Below are positions 1-13,618 of a stretch of 64,000 nucleotides of DNA, piece by piece. The notes under the pieces were generated by a model. That model had not been told where the DNA came from. It saw nothing but the letters and a program-made list of their open reading frames with translations, and did no database searches. Each line of letters begins with the position of its first letter. Position 1 is the first letter of the stretch. The position numbers and the translations under genes are program-made. This DNA is from Acanthochromis polyacanthus (Eukaryota; Chordata; Actinopteri; Pomacentridae), in assembly GCF_021347895.1 (NCBI RefSeq), contig NC_067124.1, positions 2,735,630 to 2,799,629 of the forward strand. The letters are read 5' to 3'.

Positions 1-1573
1 AAAATATTAATTCTTTCCTGCAATGACAATGTATTTTTAGAAGCTAATGAATGTACAGTTAAGGCTGGTTGTGTTTTTATTTCTGAAGCATCAGTCTTTT
101 TTTTTCTTCCTTTAAACACATTTATGTTTTTTAGTTGAAAAAAGGTTATCACATATTTACCATATGATTTTCCAAAATAGTTCAAGATAACAACATTAAG
201 TCTATGGAAATTATATTTATGATAACTAAAACAAAAATTAGAAACATTATTATTATTGTTAATTATTTTTTTATATCACTGAGTATAATAACAGTAAGAA
301 TTTTATACTAATATAAAAATAATAATCAGAAAGTCTATAATAGCTATAAAAACATGGCAAGAAAGTAATGATGCTATCATTTAAATTCATGATAAACTTT
401 GTTTATTGTGTGTTTTGTCTCTCTCTCCTTTTTTAAATAAATAAATTACACTCAAAATACATTTATAGGCAGGTTGCTAGAGACTTCTGTGGTACTGTAA
501 ATTGTTCCAGTGTTGATGTTACTGATGAAGCTGTATCTGAAATGATGGTATTTTGTGACACTTCTGCCACTGAAATGGTTAGAAAATAATAGTTTTTCTT
601 CTTGACAGTGATGTTGTTAAATACTTTATTCCTTTATCTGAAGCCACTCCTGTAGTACAGAAACATTTAATTCTTGGGCTCAGATCTGCTCCTAAAAAAG
701 ATAAACTGCTGTTTTAATAGTATGAGCATTTCTTTCTGTAATAAAGCCATTTTCTAAAACATACCGTCTTATCTTGTCAGACTCCTTCAAATCAAAATAC
801 TTTGTACCGCACACATACAGTTTGTGTGCAGAAATTCTAACACAAAAAAGAACCTTGACAAAAATCAGATTACAGTTACAACCTTCACAATTTACTGATT
901 TTATCTACACATTACTGCAAGCCGTGGAACTTTGTTTTTGTCATTTTAGTGATTATTTTTTCCATTTTATGATTCGGTTTTGACATGTTTAACCCTCAGC
1001 ACACAGAGTACTGCTGAACAGACTGTGCTCCCAGTGACTTCCCCTTTAATAAATAAAGAAAATCATACTGTTAAATGTTTCCAATCTGTGGCTGATTATA
1101 CCATCCAGCAATGACAAGACAATAGCAACAATGGTAAAAAAAAATGTTGCAGATTTTTTGAGAAAACTAACAATACACAAAGCTGTGTGGTGCTGATATG
1201 AATTTCCAATGCAGCAGTTGTAATAGTCGTCATTGTGACGGCCATCACAATCATGCCATTTAGCGGCAGACTAAACAAATTGTTATGGCAAACAATAGCT
1301 TTTCATAAAACACTATAATAGGATAGTTCTGGGCAGAGTGCACCTTTTATTTCCAATGCCAGAAAAACAACACAATTAGAATTTTTAGCTCGTAGTTCAA
1401 ATGTTAAACTAGAAAACAGCATCCTCTGTCGTAGGACATGTTTTCTATCCTCACTGGATTATATGTGAAGTCAGTTTGATATTTATGAACTGTGAGATGT
1501 TCGTCTCTAATCAAATCAGCAGTCTCAGAGGACACCCATGTCCTCAAGTGATCTGAGCTGAGTGTTTGCTTAC
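1..1573. other. nipal2 intron, left edge of window
   Basis: AT-rich non-coding sequence lying downstream (in gene orientation) of the fourth nipal2 coding exon. I looked on the minus strand for the next NIPAL2 exon, which would follow a phase-1 junction, and saw none. That exon presumably lies beyond position 1. No recognisable repeat or RNA gene was seen. Confidence 0.5.
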
Positions 1574-1633
1574 CAACAATGTCAGAGGGACGCACCGTCT
1601 CCTTGAGGAAAACCACAGATATGATAGCGCTGG
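1574..1633 (-). CDS. nipal2: nipal2-like, coding exon 4 (partial gene)
   Basis: A 60-bp exon on the minus strand. The acceptor is a CTCTCAG just above 1633 and the donor is GTAAGC starting at 1573. It begins with the last two bases of a codon opened by exon 3 and ends with one base of the next, so the phase matches exactly. The peptide is about 20 residues and contains SAIISVVFLKETVRPSDIVG, which from memory aligns almost residue for residue with human NIPAL2 just after the second membrane helix. NIPA-family proteins are multi-pass membrane proteins linked to magnesium transport. NIPAL2 itself is poorly characterised. The remainder of the gene lies off the left edge. Confidence 0.88.
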
Positions 1634-3194
1634 CTGAGAGGTGAAAATGCATTTAGTTAGTTTAACCGCCACTCAAAACACATTGCCTGCTTGAATATAT
1701 CTGAACTCTAACACGACTATATTGCCACACTGTGTATTGTGCAACACATTTAACACAGTCAAGATACAACATTAGAGAATAAAGACATGCTCTCAGAATA
1801 ACTTTACAGTCAACGCTCGTCTCCTGAAGACAAACACACAATTAGTGTTCAGCCATTTTTCTGTGGCCTCTTATGCTGGATTGGTTTACTTTTTGATGCA
1901 ACATGTCAGTTTAATCACAAGCGAGGTCAGACACTTGACTGAATATTGACTTGATAAAAATGGCATCAATAATGTTGCACAGCTGACTGCTAACATTCAG
2001 CTAGATGAGGAGTAATCAGTTTTCCACACAGCATGCTCTGTAGGAATATCAGATAATTTCTCATTTAAGTGGCATATTTACACAAATTATATGCAATTAG
2101 ATATACACAAGCACTAAGTCATGCACGTACGCACACACTGATGATATGCAATCACTGCATGTCCACATAAAACATTCACAATGCTTAACATGTTGTTATT
2201 GATCAGCATGATAAAAAAATCTGTCAGCTCCCTTTGATAAATAGAACTCATTAGCACTTCATAACACCAGCATCACATTATGCCAAAATGCTATTCCATG
2301 GCACATTTTGCATGAAGCCATTCATCAATATCATTGTCAAAACTGTGATGCCGAAAAGCAATCAGTTTCACATGAGCTAAGGCTCAGATTAGTCTTCTTA
2401 ATGTTTCCCCGGAATATGCACCGAACCGATGGGAGATGAATAAACACGCAGCATTTGGCTGTCACAGAGACGGATAGCGAGGCAGGCAGATCTGCATGCA
2501 GAGACACAGACATGCCAATAAACAGGCAGACACACAGATGGATGGCCACACAAGGCAGACTAACTGCCTGAGACAGCAACACAAACTACAAGACAAACGG
2601 GCAGCGGACAGCGAGTGGCAGCCGCCTGTCACAGCCAGGAGGTCAGTTTACATAACACACAGCGGCTGCTGTGTTGGAGGTCTTCAACACTCAACAACAC
2701 CACCAAAAAGCTCATTCTGCATCATTTGGTGGAGTTATGTTGTTAGACATTTCATTGATATCACAGTGCTGCCAGCTGTGGCTGTGTTTGCTGGAAGACG
2801 TTGGACAACTACTGCCTGCCAGCCACACAGATGGGTGAGCAGGAGACGGCATGCAGACAGAGACTGAATGGAGAAATTACTGGAAAATACTGAAAGACAT
2901 CCAGACAGGCCATTTGAGTCTGTGCACAGGCTCAGCCACCATCATAAGGAGATTATCTACAGAGCATAAACAGCTCAATATGTCAGAGATACCCAGCGTG
3001 GCACACATGGGATCACTGTGGTGCTGTGGCATGACAGACAGACAGGTTATTCTCATGGATATTAAACACAGACACAGTTGTAGTTTTATTTATGAATGCT
3101 CTCAACAGCAGTACATTTAAATTAACACTAAACCTGAAACATTACAAGCTTCAGAGTCAACAAAAATAGATTTAAAGATGACAATTTCACTCAA

Positions 3195-3546
3195 GGGCTG
3201 CACATTGTCTTGGTGGTTAGCACTTCCACCTTGTAGCTAGAAGATCCCTTTTTCACGTCTCAGTCTGAGCCTGAGATCTTTCTGCATGGAGTTTCCATGT
3301 TCTCCCTGTGCATGTGTAGGTTTTCTCTGGGTGCTCCAGCTTCCTCCCACAGTCCAAAAACATGCTGAGGTTCATTGGTGATTCTAAATTGTATGTAGGT
3401 GTGAATGATTGCTTGTCTCTATGTGTAGTCCTGTGATAGACTGTTACCTGTCCAGCTGAACCTTCACCCTCAGTCAGCTGGGAGAGACTCCACCCTTCAT
3501 GACCCTAATGAGGATTAAGTGGTGTATAGATGATGGATGGATGGAT
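3195..3546 (+). repeat. tRNA-derived SINE-like repeat, (GGAT)n tail, copy 1
   Basis: About 350 bp. It begins with a tRNA-like head (GTGGTTAGCACTTCCACC), passes through the characteristic body (TTTCTGCATGGAGTTT..., TTCCTCCCACAGTCC, CATGCTGAGGTT) and ends in GATGGATGGATGG. The same body recurs at 16806, 41656 and, inverted, 25649-26200. This repeat type is very common in teleost genomes. The exact family name is not claimed. Confidence 0.75.
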
Positions 3547-3569
3547 TTCAGGCAAAATTTCCTCCTAAG

Positions 3570-3801
3570 TACACTACCAGTCAAAAGTTTGGACACACCT
3601 TCTCATTCAATGGTTTTTACTTAATTATTTCATACATTGCAGATTAATACTGAAGACATGAAAACTATTAAAGAATACATATGGAATCATGTTGTAAACA
3701 AAAAAGTGCCATTCTTCAGTATTAATCTACAATGTGGAAAATAATACAAATAAATAAAAAGCATTGAATGAGAAGGGCTGTCCAAACTTTTGACTGGTGT
3801 A
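3570..3801. mobile_element. Tc1/mariner-type MITE
   Basis: A 232-bp element bounded by TA. Its terminal inverted repeats read TACACTACCAGTCAAAAGTT at the left and the reverse complement (CAAACTTTTGACTGGTGTA) at the right. The arms also share internal inverted stretches around the AGATTAATACTGAAGA sequence. It has no coding capacity and is a common non-autonomous fish element. Confidence 0.8.
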
Positions 3802-3814
3802 TGTTCAGTGAATT

Positions 3815-4211
3815 TACAGCCATGGCCATAAGTTTGGACACAGCATGACTTCCTATGTCTGTTTTGATGTCTATTACAGAACATAACTAATATTTTTTTG
3901 ACAGCACCAGTTTAATTAGTCAACAAATCAACAAGGGATATAATATTATCAATAAATTCCAACAATTGGAACAACTTTGTTCCCAAAACATAATATTAGA
4001 AGAAAATAACAAAAAAAAGCAGTACTTTCACAACCGAATTTGGTCAGAATAACAAAATGACACCAAACTCTTTTGATGTTTTTTTTTAAATATGAAACTT
4101 AATATAGTTCTCAGGAGTTGTGTACTGTATTGTAAGTGACAATTTTGTGGTATTTTCTAAGATTCACAAGCGTCATGGTACTTGTGTCCAAACTTATGGC
4201 CTATGGCTGTA
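3815..4211. mobile_element. second Tc1/mariner-type MITE
   Basis: About 397 bp, TA-bounded. Its inverted termini are CAGCCATGGCCATAAGTTTG at the left and CAAACTTATGGCCTATGGCTG at the right. It starts only 13 bp after the preceding MITE. The AT-rich interior has no open frame. Confidence 0.75.
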
Positions 4212-5139
4212 ACTATAAAGATTCTGATCAGGTTCACACATGTCCTCTCAAAGGACAAAGCATAGATGTGCGTAATGTTGCCAGGACACCAGCATTGACT
4301 TGAAAGTTTATAAAGGCTGTCCTTAATGTTCTGATGAAAGCCAGTTGTTAAATATTTCATACCGTGAGCATGTTCGCACTCATATTTAGGACTCGTCTTT
4401 CGCCTCTGGGACCAGCTGGATCTAACAAGTAACCATAGCAACTCCATACAAAGTGAGATTCACACAGCTTGATAAAATGAGAAATGTGGCAACAGGAACC
4501 TCTGGGGTACACAGTTCTGTCACTGCTCCTGTGCATTTGTGGAGGTTTGTGTGAGTGTGAGAGTGTGAGAGTGTGTGTGCATCAGATCAGATCAGTGCTG
4601 ACTATACATGCTCCCTCAGATGTGTAGTAATAAAAACCTCCCTGTGGGGAAACACACTGTGTCAAACATTTGTTCACCATACAAATCTGATACAAACACA
4701 CAAAAGCAGCCCCGCGGTCTCGCTGTCATCTCCCAGAGAAGCTCTGATGTAAGAACTGTGCACATAGATCTATGCACGGGTGACAAATGAAAGGAAAACC
4801 TGGTTAAATGAGTGGAGAAAAACATCAAATGTAAATTCTTCCACACAGCTGCATTGCTGCATGGTGACACAATTAAAGAATAGAATAGAAAACAGACTAG
4901 AAAACAGATGGGCAACTCTTCCTCAGGTGACTGAACATGTCAGTGCAGGACGTGATCAGAATGTCAGCAGGAGCAGTATGTTGACATTAACATGGAGAGG
5001 GATATTATAGTAGGGCTACAGCGTATAAACACCCTCAATGCAAAGATGAAGCCCCTTTTTAGAGTTCAGTGGTGCAAAAACACAGACGTGGAAAAACAGA
5101 TGAGATGAGTGACCTTTCACCATATTCTTGACAAACAGA

Positions 5140-5455
5140 TGAGTGCATGTGTGGCGACCACCAATGGTACAGGCCTGAATGCTTGACCTTTACCGAGAGG
5201 GGATCTGGTGGCTCTATTACTCTGCAGCGGGCGTTTTGCTGCCATGGCGTGGGTCAAGATATCTCCATAGAGAGAAGGATTACAAAAAAATCAAAAAAGC
5301 TGTTGTGAATGATCACCTGTATCCTATAATGAAACGGTTCCATCCTAATGACAGCGGCCTCTTCCAGGATGACAACGATCCCATCTGCAGGATCACTGAG
5401 TGGTTTAATAAGTATGAAAATGATGTGATCATTAATTCTTTCCTATTAATCTGAT
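5140..5455 (+). pseudogene. degenerate Tc1-like transposase fragment
   Basis: Two reading frames separated by a frameshift together resemble the DDE catalytic region of a Tc1-like transposase. The first reads GSGGSITLQRAFCCHGVG, corresponding to the conserved segment after the first catalytic aspartate. The second (5281-5454) contains VVNDHLYPIMKRFHPNDSGL followed by FQDDNDP, which is the region of the second catalytic aspartate. The downstream SPDLNP motif and terminal repeats are missing, so this is a dead fragment within nipal2 intron 3. Confidence 0.75.
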
Positions 5456-5944
5456 GCTACAAATCAGATTTCTGTTCATTTCCAGCCTCCCTCCTCTTTT
5501 GCATTGGCTGGCATGGTATCTAACAGAGACAGCCCATGCTCTGCTCCATACAACAGCTTATGGGATGATGCTGTCATTCCGAATAGAGACTGCTGGTCTC
5601 TGTCGCCGAGGACAGTAGTAATTGCTCTCCACGGAGCGTCAGAGTGCCGGTGTGACATGCAGGGACAGGCGGATGACAGCAGCATCACCAGCTCTCCCCA
5701 GCCTGTCCCATTCCCCCTCAGCTCCTCCACATATCTCAGCCCGTTGTCTTATTGTGCTCGCAAACTTATCCTGTCTGCTATATTTTCTTCCTCTCACCTC
5801 ATCCCCTTTCAGCATCAAGCCTCCTCACTGTGTCCTCTTCTACCCAGCCAGCCACTCAGCTCCCTGTTGTTTACTCAGTGAAGGCATCCCGCTGTCTGTA
5901 CCTCCCTCTGAGCCTTCACACAGCTCACAACAGCACAGCAGGAG

Positions 5945-6066
<122 letters not shown>

Positions 6067-6136
6067 CCAAAGGAGCATCTCTGGTGGACTAAATCCACTA
6101 GACCTGAGTGGTTTTACACACCAGTCATTCTCAAAT

Positions 6137-6149
6137 TGTGTGTGCGTGT

Positions 6150-6188
<39 letters not shown>

Positions 6189-6195
6189 TGTGTTT
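6137..6195. repeat. interrupted (GT)n microsatellite
   Basis: A GT tract with a few C interruptions, 70 bp after the longer GT tract. Confidence 0.9.
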
Positions 6196-7535
6196 GCTCA
6201 TTTGCATAGCGTGAGTGAGTGGAGGGTGAGAGGTGGAGTCACAATGAGAGACGGCACCCTGCACATCCTCTCCACTTGTTAGCTCTGTCAAGGCTGCAGA
6301 CGTCTTCCTCTCCTTTCACTTCCTTTCACCTCCTCATCTCTTGTACAGTAATTCTTCAAGATTCTCTTTGAAAACCCACTTCAGCTACATTATATTCATA
6401 CACTCTCCAGTGAATCACCAGCACCTGGCAGTCATTGTTTTTCATAAGAATAATTGCGATACTAGTAAAATTGTAATGAGCACAGTCATTGTTGATACCT
6501 GCGGTTTAAAGAAAAAAGCCCATGTCAGATTTATAAACAATGACAAGGCATCAAAATGTTGCTGCTTTCAATAGAGCACAGGGCTAACGTTGTGTTATTG
6601 TGGTAAAAAGCCTTTTTGCAGTAATTACCCACTGAGACAAATACAGTGCAGCCCAAAATTACAATGAACAAGAGGTGCAGCCTTCTTAACAAGATTTGTG
6701 GGTTCGTTTAGTGCTTTATTCAAACCATTCATCCACTTACAAGACGTGACTATAGGAAAATCATTTGAAGCGCTGGGGTAATAGCTGTCATTAATATCCA
6801 TGACTCACCGCCACCTCCAGCGCACTGAGTGATGGGTGGCGGGAGGAAAGAAGTGAACCTGTTCAATATTTAACCTGTGTTTAGAGTGTTTGCACTAAGC
6901 AGCTGCCAGCTGTAGCAACCGGGCAGGCCTTGTTTTGACTGGCTAATGAATCTGGCTCAGTTCATGACATCTTTAGTTCATGGTGTGGGCTGTAAAAAAT
7001 GATTATTTCTGCAGTGAGCTGTTAGATTTATAATGTCAGGAGGAATTGGACTTCCTGAGTCACCTAGAAATTCTGAAGAGGGGAAGCATACAGATTAATC
7101 TTGCGGGTCCAGTGCTGCATATAAGCTAAAAATTGAAAGAATACTACATGCACCTACACGCTGACCTGCGGGGAAGTTCTTGGCCTGTTGTCAAGTTCAT
7201 TAAATTTATTCCCACAGCAAAAGCAAAATGCAACAGTTAGGAGTTTTTTTTAAAGCCTGTTTCTGTAATCTTAAGAAACTCCTCTGAATGAAATGAAGAC
7301 CTATCAGCCTTGTCAGTGCAGGTAGATGTGTAGCTTAGATACGCAGGACAGAAATAGTACTGATGTCAAAGATACAGAACTTTACTGATGCAGTTCATTT
7401 TCATGTCAGGCTATTTGAATGAGGAGTTAAGTTTTGCTGTTGTCTACATCTATAAGCCAGGAGATGCAATATTTAAAAAGAGTAGAGTGGAAGCATATAC
7501 TATCCATTCTGTGCTACAAGCATCCTTCTGTAAAT

Positions 7536-7685
7536 GTGGCTGAGCGGGTGACCCATAAACAGGGGCTATATTCCCCGATGCAGTGGTCATGACTTCCAAT
7601 CCAGCCCATGGGCATTTACTGTAAGTTGTTCCCCGCTCTTCTACCCATGTTTCCTGTCTCTCTCTCTCTATTATCCTATATTCTG
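7536..7685 (+). repeat. degenerate tRNA-derived SINE
   Basis: Starts GTGGCTGAGCGGGTGACCC with an A-box-like TGGCTGAGCGG. It continues with ACAGGGGCTATATTCCCCG and ends in a pyrimidine-rich CTCTCTCTCTATTATCCTAT stretch. This is the usual layout of a common fish tRNA-like SINE. The B box is decayed (CTTCCAATCCAGCC). Confidence 0.6.
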
Positions 7686-7886
7686 GACACTTTTTTCAGA
7701 TATCACACTATAAATAAAAACTGTCAGCATCCCTGCACATACAGTAAAAGCTGAAGAGGCCAGTTTTTGACAGGGTCAAGCCCACTTCATTCTGCAACAC
7801 TGATACAACGCTGTTCCCCACGGAAGCAACATTTCCTGCTGCTATCACACATGGATAATGAATGAGAGGAAAAAGGTCACACTTAC

Positions 7887-8055
7887 CTATAACAGACACA
7901 CAGCCCAGTGGGGCTATGAGCGATGCCGGGGCAAAGCCATACGCAGCAAAGTTCCCCAGTTCCCCGACGCCCATGAGAACCACACCGCACCACCACATGG
8001 CTGAGGTGTAGTAGGGCTTGGATCCACGCTGCGACTGACGGACATGGGCGTATTT
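7887..8055 (-). CDS. nipal2: nipal2-like, coding exon 3
   Basis: A 169-bp minus-strand exon. The acceptor is CTCCTCCTGACAG next to 8055 and the donor is GTAAGTG from 7886. It opens in phase 0 with KYAHVRQSQRGSKPYY and continues SAMWWCGVVLMGVGELGNFA then AYGFAPASLIAPLGCVSVIG. The GNFAAYGFAP...LIAPLG stretch is the hallmark of the NIPA/NIPAL transporter fold, covering membrane helix 2 and the re-entrant segment. It ends with one base of a codon, matching exon 4. From memory the match to human NIPAL2 is clear and better than to other NIPA paralogues. That paralogue choice is also supported by the neighbouring kcns2. Confidence 0.93.
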
Positions 8056-9020
8056 CTGTCAGGAGGAGAGGGAACACGAACTGAAGGAAGATTATTTGGA
8101 GAGCTGCACAATCTTTGACACCACACAGATAATAATTTCACAGCCATACACAGCCAAATACACAAAGCAGTTTAAGAAATAACACAGCTTCACAGTCAGC
8201 TGTCACTCAACTCTAATAACCTCTGCTCATTAGTATTTCATCTCACAAGAGGCATGACACCAATCAAGCAAATCGATGAAGTGGGAAGCTGGATAATCCT
8301 CAGGCAAATGTACAGTATACTTCATAATCATTAACGGTTCCAACTCTGGAAACTTGCACTGACTAATAAGCAGTGGTGATTAGCCTTTTCCAGTGCTGCT
8401 TCACATCTAGTTGAAGTTGTCACGGCTTCTCAGTCCGTCTTTCACACCTTGCATGCTGCTGCCATAAACACTCCATTTGTGCACCTGCACAGCTAAACAG
8501 AGGCATAATATGGGCACTGTCAGATTGAAACAGCAGAAAAAAACTGATAATTTAAGGCAAGTAATGTTTTCAGACTGGTCTCCAAACCCTCTCACTTTGG
8601 TAAATGCAAGAGGGCGTACGCTTGTAGTTAATGAATTACATTTACTCATGAAATGACAGATTATTTAACATCATGCAGCTCAAAAAAGAGCAAACACATC
8701 ACTTGAAATAGTGTTGATAAAACATGAGGGGGACATTATTAACGTTGCAATCAGGTCCAGACTTAATTGAAAAATGTATTGCTGGTCACATTATCAAATT
8801 GAAATTAAATTCTAAAGCTGAAACATTCACTTGTGCTCATTTTAACTAAAACAGGCTTTGCTGCCATGAAATACAATCACTTGTGCTGCACTGAGAGTTT
8901 GCTGTCAGGAGAAAATCACTCTCACAGTACTTGGAGAGTGGAAAAATGAGCCTTAACACGAATTACGTCCCCGCTGTGTGCCGAATATGTGTCGTACAGC
9001 TGGATTCCAGTGTTTCCTAC
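8056..9020. other. nipal2 intron 2
   Basis: A 965-bp intron between coding exons 2 and 3. No repeat or RNA gene was recognised in it. Confidence 0.85.
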
Positions 9021-9089
9021 CTGTATGTTGAGTGAGATGCTGATGAGGACATTCCCACATATGGAGATGATGATTCCCAGGAGATAGGT
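9021..9089 (-). CDS. nipal2: nipal2-like, coding exon 2 (first membrane helix)
   Basis: A 69-bp, phase 0-0 minus-strand exon. The acceptor is TTTGTTTGCACAG and the donor is GTAGGAA. It encodes 23 residues, TYLLGIIISICGNVLISISL followed by NIQ, which form the first transmembrane helix of NIPA-family proteins and the start of the following loop. The next exon continues with KY, giving the family-typical NIQKY junction. Its short length and phase fit the known exon structure of the family as I recall it. Confidence 0.92.
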
Positions 9090-11737
9090 CTGTGCAAACA
9101 AACAGTAAACAGGCAGGAGATTAGGTGATGCTCTACTTGTCACACAACAACTCCAAACACCCCATGATACTCAATTCAAGTTTACCCTCCAGCTGTCGCA
9201 TCTGTCATTTCCATGACAACCACGGAGGGCATTGTTCTGTTGGTGTTTTGTTCTAAGGCAAAAGTGTGTGTGAGCTCCTGCTGAACAGAGGCTTCATAAT
9301 ATTAAATCTCTATTCTCACACACTCATGTGCAGTTAAAAGCAACAGACACAAACACAAACATTCCCTCAACCTAATAATTCTCCCACGATATCTGACACC
9401 TCACAAAATCTGGATGCTGGTTGGCACACACCTTTAGACACACACACACCCTGATAGCGACACACATGCAAGGTTATGGGAATAACATGCTCACTTGAAA
9501 ATAGTAAAAATGCTGACGTACTGCAACTGTAGTTATCATGTTCACCATCTTTAATGTGTTTACATATTAACATGTTCACAACTGCCGCCAAACCGTCCTG
9601 TTAAGATAGACAGGAAAAGAAGACCTCTAAAAGCGCCTTGTATTGAAACGTTGTGGACGCCTAGTGGTAGCCAGTTTTATAATTACTGTATAACTGATGG
9701 CAGAAGAAAAAGGATAAATCCACCTAAGTGTTTCGGGAATACACTGGGCGGCTTTCTCCATATTCCTGGATAAGTATTGCCAAAGGAGGAAATTTAATTT
9801 TAGGTCATAAACATACCGCTGGCTGTGGGTGGACAAAGTTTACAGAGGACTGAAAGCATACACTGTGGGTGGAATGTGAATGATGAACACCTAAAGAAGG
9901 AAACTCAATCATGGTAAAAGAAACACAAGCAGCCACCTGAAAGCGCATTATGAGAGAGGTGGAGGTTGGAGAGAAAGAGGGTTTACAGTGATGGGAGTAA
10001 AAACAAAGGGATAAGAGGCTAAGCAGGAAGGAGAGGAGTGAGGTGGAGAATGGTGCCATAAGAGTTTAAACAGAACAGATGCAGCAGCACTAGATTAAAA
10101 AATGAAGGAGGAGAGAGTGTGAGTGTTCAGGTTCAGCGGGTCATTCTGCCAGATAAGACAGGGAGTGGGTTATCGTCAATGCTATCCATCTGTTATTGTT
10201 AAATAAAGGTGATAACAACAGGCAGTCAAAGGATACTAGAATGAAAGGAGTGTGAATTAATTCCTGTAATGTCCAAATACAACAGCTGATCACTATCACA
10301 CAATCCAGAGGTCCACTATCAGTCTGTAAAAACACATTCTCAGAAATCCTCAGATAAAATATGAAACACCTCTTTGCATCTCTGAGGGTGAAGAGCTGCA
10401 ATGAGAATTTACGCTTAAAGGAAAAAACAATACCCATCCTCTGAATAAGGAAAACCGAGCCTAAGAAAGCACAACGAAGCGCACACAACAAGGTGAAGAT
10501 AGTTCACTTCCATAAAACACAACCTTTTAATGAGATCAGTGGTATAGTAGGGCATCAACTTCTTGATTACAAAGGAGAAATATGAGGTTGATGGAGAAGT
10601 GCAGGAGAGAGTGAGCTTTACAAAAAAAAGTCATTAACACCACTAAAGTCCCTTTACTGCCTAACTGAGGTGTCTATGCAATCAAACAACAAGTCTGAAC
10701 ATTACTAAATTAATTCCCTACATAAATTGATTTCCCATCAAAATAGAAGTGCAACCATAAAAAATTAAAGTGTTCTAAAAACATTAAGTGGACTCACTGA
10801 GAGTACAATTTGAAATTGTTATTGAAGGTCAAGGTTATTATCTCCAGTGATGAAACAGTCTCAGTTCCTGAGAGAGAATTAGGAGAAAGCAAATGAGTAA
10901 CAACACAACATTATTACACAATGAACACAAACAAGCCGGGAGATGTCATTCACTCACTAGATGAGATGCAGTTTAAGGTGTTAAATGGTTGTACGCTGCG
11001 TTAAATTGTGGTTTCTGGGTCAGAGTTACGTGTTCTGCTGCTGTGTCTTTAAATGGCAACCTGTGATCTGCTGTGTCCTATAGAAATCACCTCGGCTCCT
11101 GTCACTGCTGTCATAGACAAGCATAACATTCCAAAGTTGTTAATTAATGCGTTACTACATACATATCAGCTGCAGACGATGCAGACAAGAGGAGACGTGG
11201 TCAGTCTGCCAGAGATGCATAAGTCTTGGTGTGAATGAACACAGTACATTTGACAAAATTAATGCTGCAAGAGGTTGAAAAGAATTATAAAGGTTCTGCA
11301 ATATTGTGTCCATTTGACTGAATTATGGCAATTGTCTCAGCTGTCACAATTCCAATGATGCTAACTAACACACGTTGTGTCAAGCTGATGTTTTCAGACA
11401 TAAAATAAACTTAGCAGAGATTCTCAGTTCCTCAAGGTGATTCACTTGCTTCAATTCTCTGTCGGTGTTGCAAGAATGACATTCTCATTAACTGTGCATC
11501 ATAATTACATCCTAATCACTGACTTGTACTGACTAATTGAACAGTGCTGTGGAAATGAGAACATCACTGGGACACTGCAGAGCACAACACAGATCATAAT
11601 AACACCAGGAATGGAACTGATAACATCACAATCAAGGCAATAATTTCTCGCCCAACAGCATTCTAATAAAACATGAGACATTCAAAGTCCCACTGCGATA
11701 CATGATGATGAGGCTCTCTGACAGAGTTGCACTGGTT

Positions 11738-11857
<120 letters not shown>

Positions 11858-12049
11858 TTAGCTGAACCTGTGCTCGTTTCTACAAAGCAGTCAGGTCCAG
11901 TTTAATACGCAGCTGTGGTTTCAACTTAATTTCAAACATTCTAGTCAGATGCTAAGCAACAGAACACCAGCTCTACCTTTAGAATGTTAGGTAGTGTTTA
12001 CTTATTAGAGAAAAACACAAAGTTGATCAGAGAATGTCTTTGGTTTTGA

Positions 12050-12330
12050 AGCTATCAGGACCTGGCAATGGTACTTGAAGGAAAGTCACAAAGTTATTAC
12101 AGTTTATCCAAACAGGGCATTCATGTCTGAACCAAATTTCATAGCAATCAATCCAAGTGTTTTTGAAATGTAAAAATAAAAATCACAAATGTCAGCCTCA
12201 TTGTGCTCGAAAGGAAAAGTTTAGGAGGTTAAGGTTTGTCCTCTAGCAACCATGAATGTCTGCAGAAAATTTGACAGCAACCCATTCGGTAATTGACAAT
12301 ATAATTGAATCTGGACCAAGGTCATGGACA
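12050..12330. repeat. old interspersed repeat (unclassified)
   Basis: Contains two related segments, ATTCATGTCTGAACCAAATTT at about 12119 and CATGAATGTCTGCAGAAAAT at about 12250. This motif type recurs widely in fish genomes. No termini or coding region could be defined. Confidence 0.4.
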
Positions 12331-13047
12331 ATGGAACAACCGACTAACATTCCTGGAGCCACGCCACTAAATATCAAAATGGAAAAAGTCTCATACAGCA
12401 TTAAATCCAACGAGGGCTGCACAGTACTGTACAATTATATCCAGAAAATTACTCTGACAATGACTCAGTCCCACATTTCGATCCCAATTTTTGGGTTCAG
12501 TTAGGGTCTAATTTTAGTCATTCTTGACTGACAAAACACATTTTATCAGAGAACACTAGGTACATGATATATGAATCCAAACCGATACCACAGGTCAATT
12601 AAAACATAAATCCCTCTGAAAACAGTAAAGAATTATATATATAAAAAAAGTCTCAAGTGCTTGTCTGCAAATGAAGGAAAAAAAAGTCCTATTTCCACTT
12701 CTAAGTAAATGCTGGAAGAGAATACAGACTTTGCTGCTGCTCTCCCTAAAAACTGCAGCTCAGCTTCAATTAGTTCTGACTTATCAGCTCATCGACCAAC
12801 AGCTCACTATGAAGTAAAACCACTAGACTTTAATGCATAATACAATTTGCCATCTCCTTGCCAGGCTGATAAAGAATTTAAGCTGAGTGGATTTCTATTT
12901 AATTTTAAATTCAAAACCACCACCTCCAGTCTGGACTTTCTCCTCTGCCTCTAACTTCTCACCTCCTTCTCCACTTTGTCTTTGACACCAAGTCTGATGA
13001 GTCCACTGACCTGGAATAAACCTACAACTAGAAAAGCACTCGGAGAG

Positions 13048-13091
13048 CGCATACCTCCGCCATGCCGTTTGTCTGTCTGTCCGTCTGCGTG

Positions 13092-13133
<42 letters not shown>

Positions 13134-13584
13134 TGTTTGTCTGTTAACAGCATAACTCAAAAAGTCGTGGACGGATTTTCACCAAATTTTTACAGGATGT
13201 CCGGAAGAGCAAGAGTAAGAATCGATTAGATTTTGGAGGTGATCGAATCACCGTCTGGACACAGGAATTTTTTGAAGGTCGAAGGACAATTGAGAGATGG
13301 CCTGGCGGCCTGGCGGCCATCTCTCAATTGGACAGAGAGCTGCTATGTAAAGTGAAAATGTAAAACACTGCACTTGTTCTTTTTTTTTCTCTGTCCAATT
13401 GAGAGATGGCCTGGCGGCCATCTCTCAATTGTCCTTCGACCTTCAAAAAATTCCTGTGTCCAGACGGTGATTCGATCACCTCCAAAATCTAATCAATTCT
13501 TACTCTTGCTCTTCCGGACATCCTGTAAAAATTTGGTGAAAATCCGTCCACGACTTTTTGAGTTATGCTGTTAACAGACAAACA

Positions 13585-13618
<34 letters not shown>

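Noticed and set aside
1096..1278. 60-codon minus-strand ORF as a further nipal2 exon
   Set aside because: It does not match the NIPAL2 sequence expected after exon 4 and lacks suitable splice sites in phase 1.
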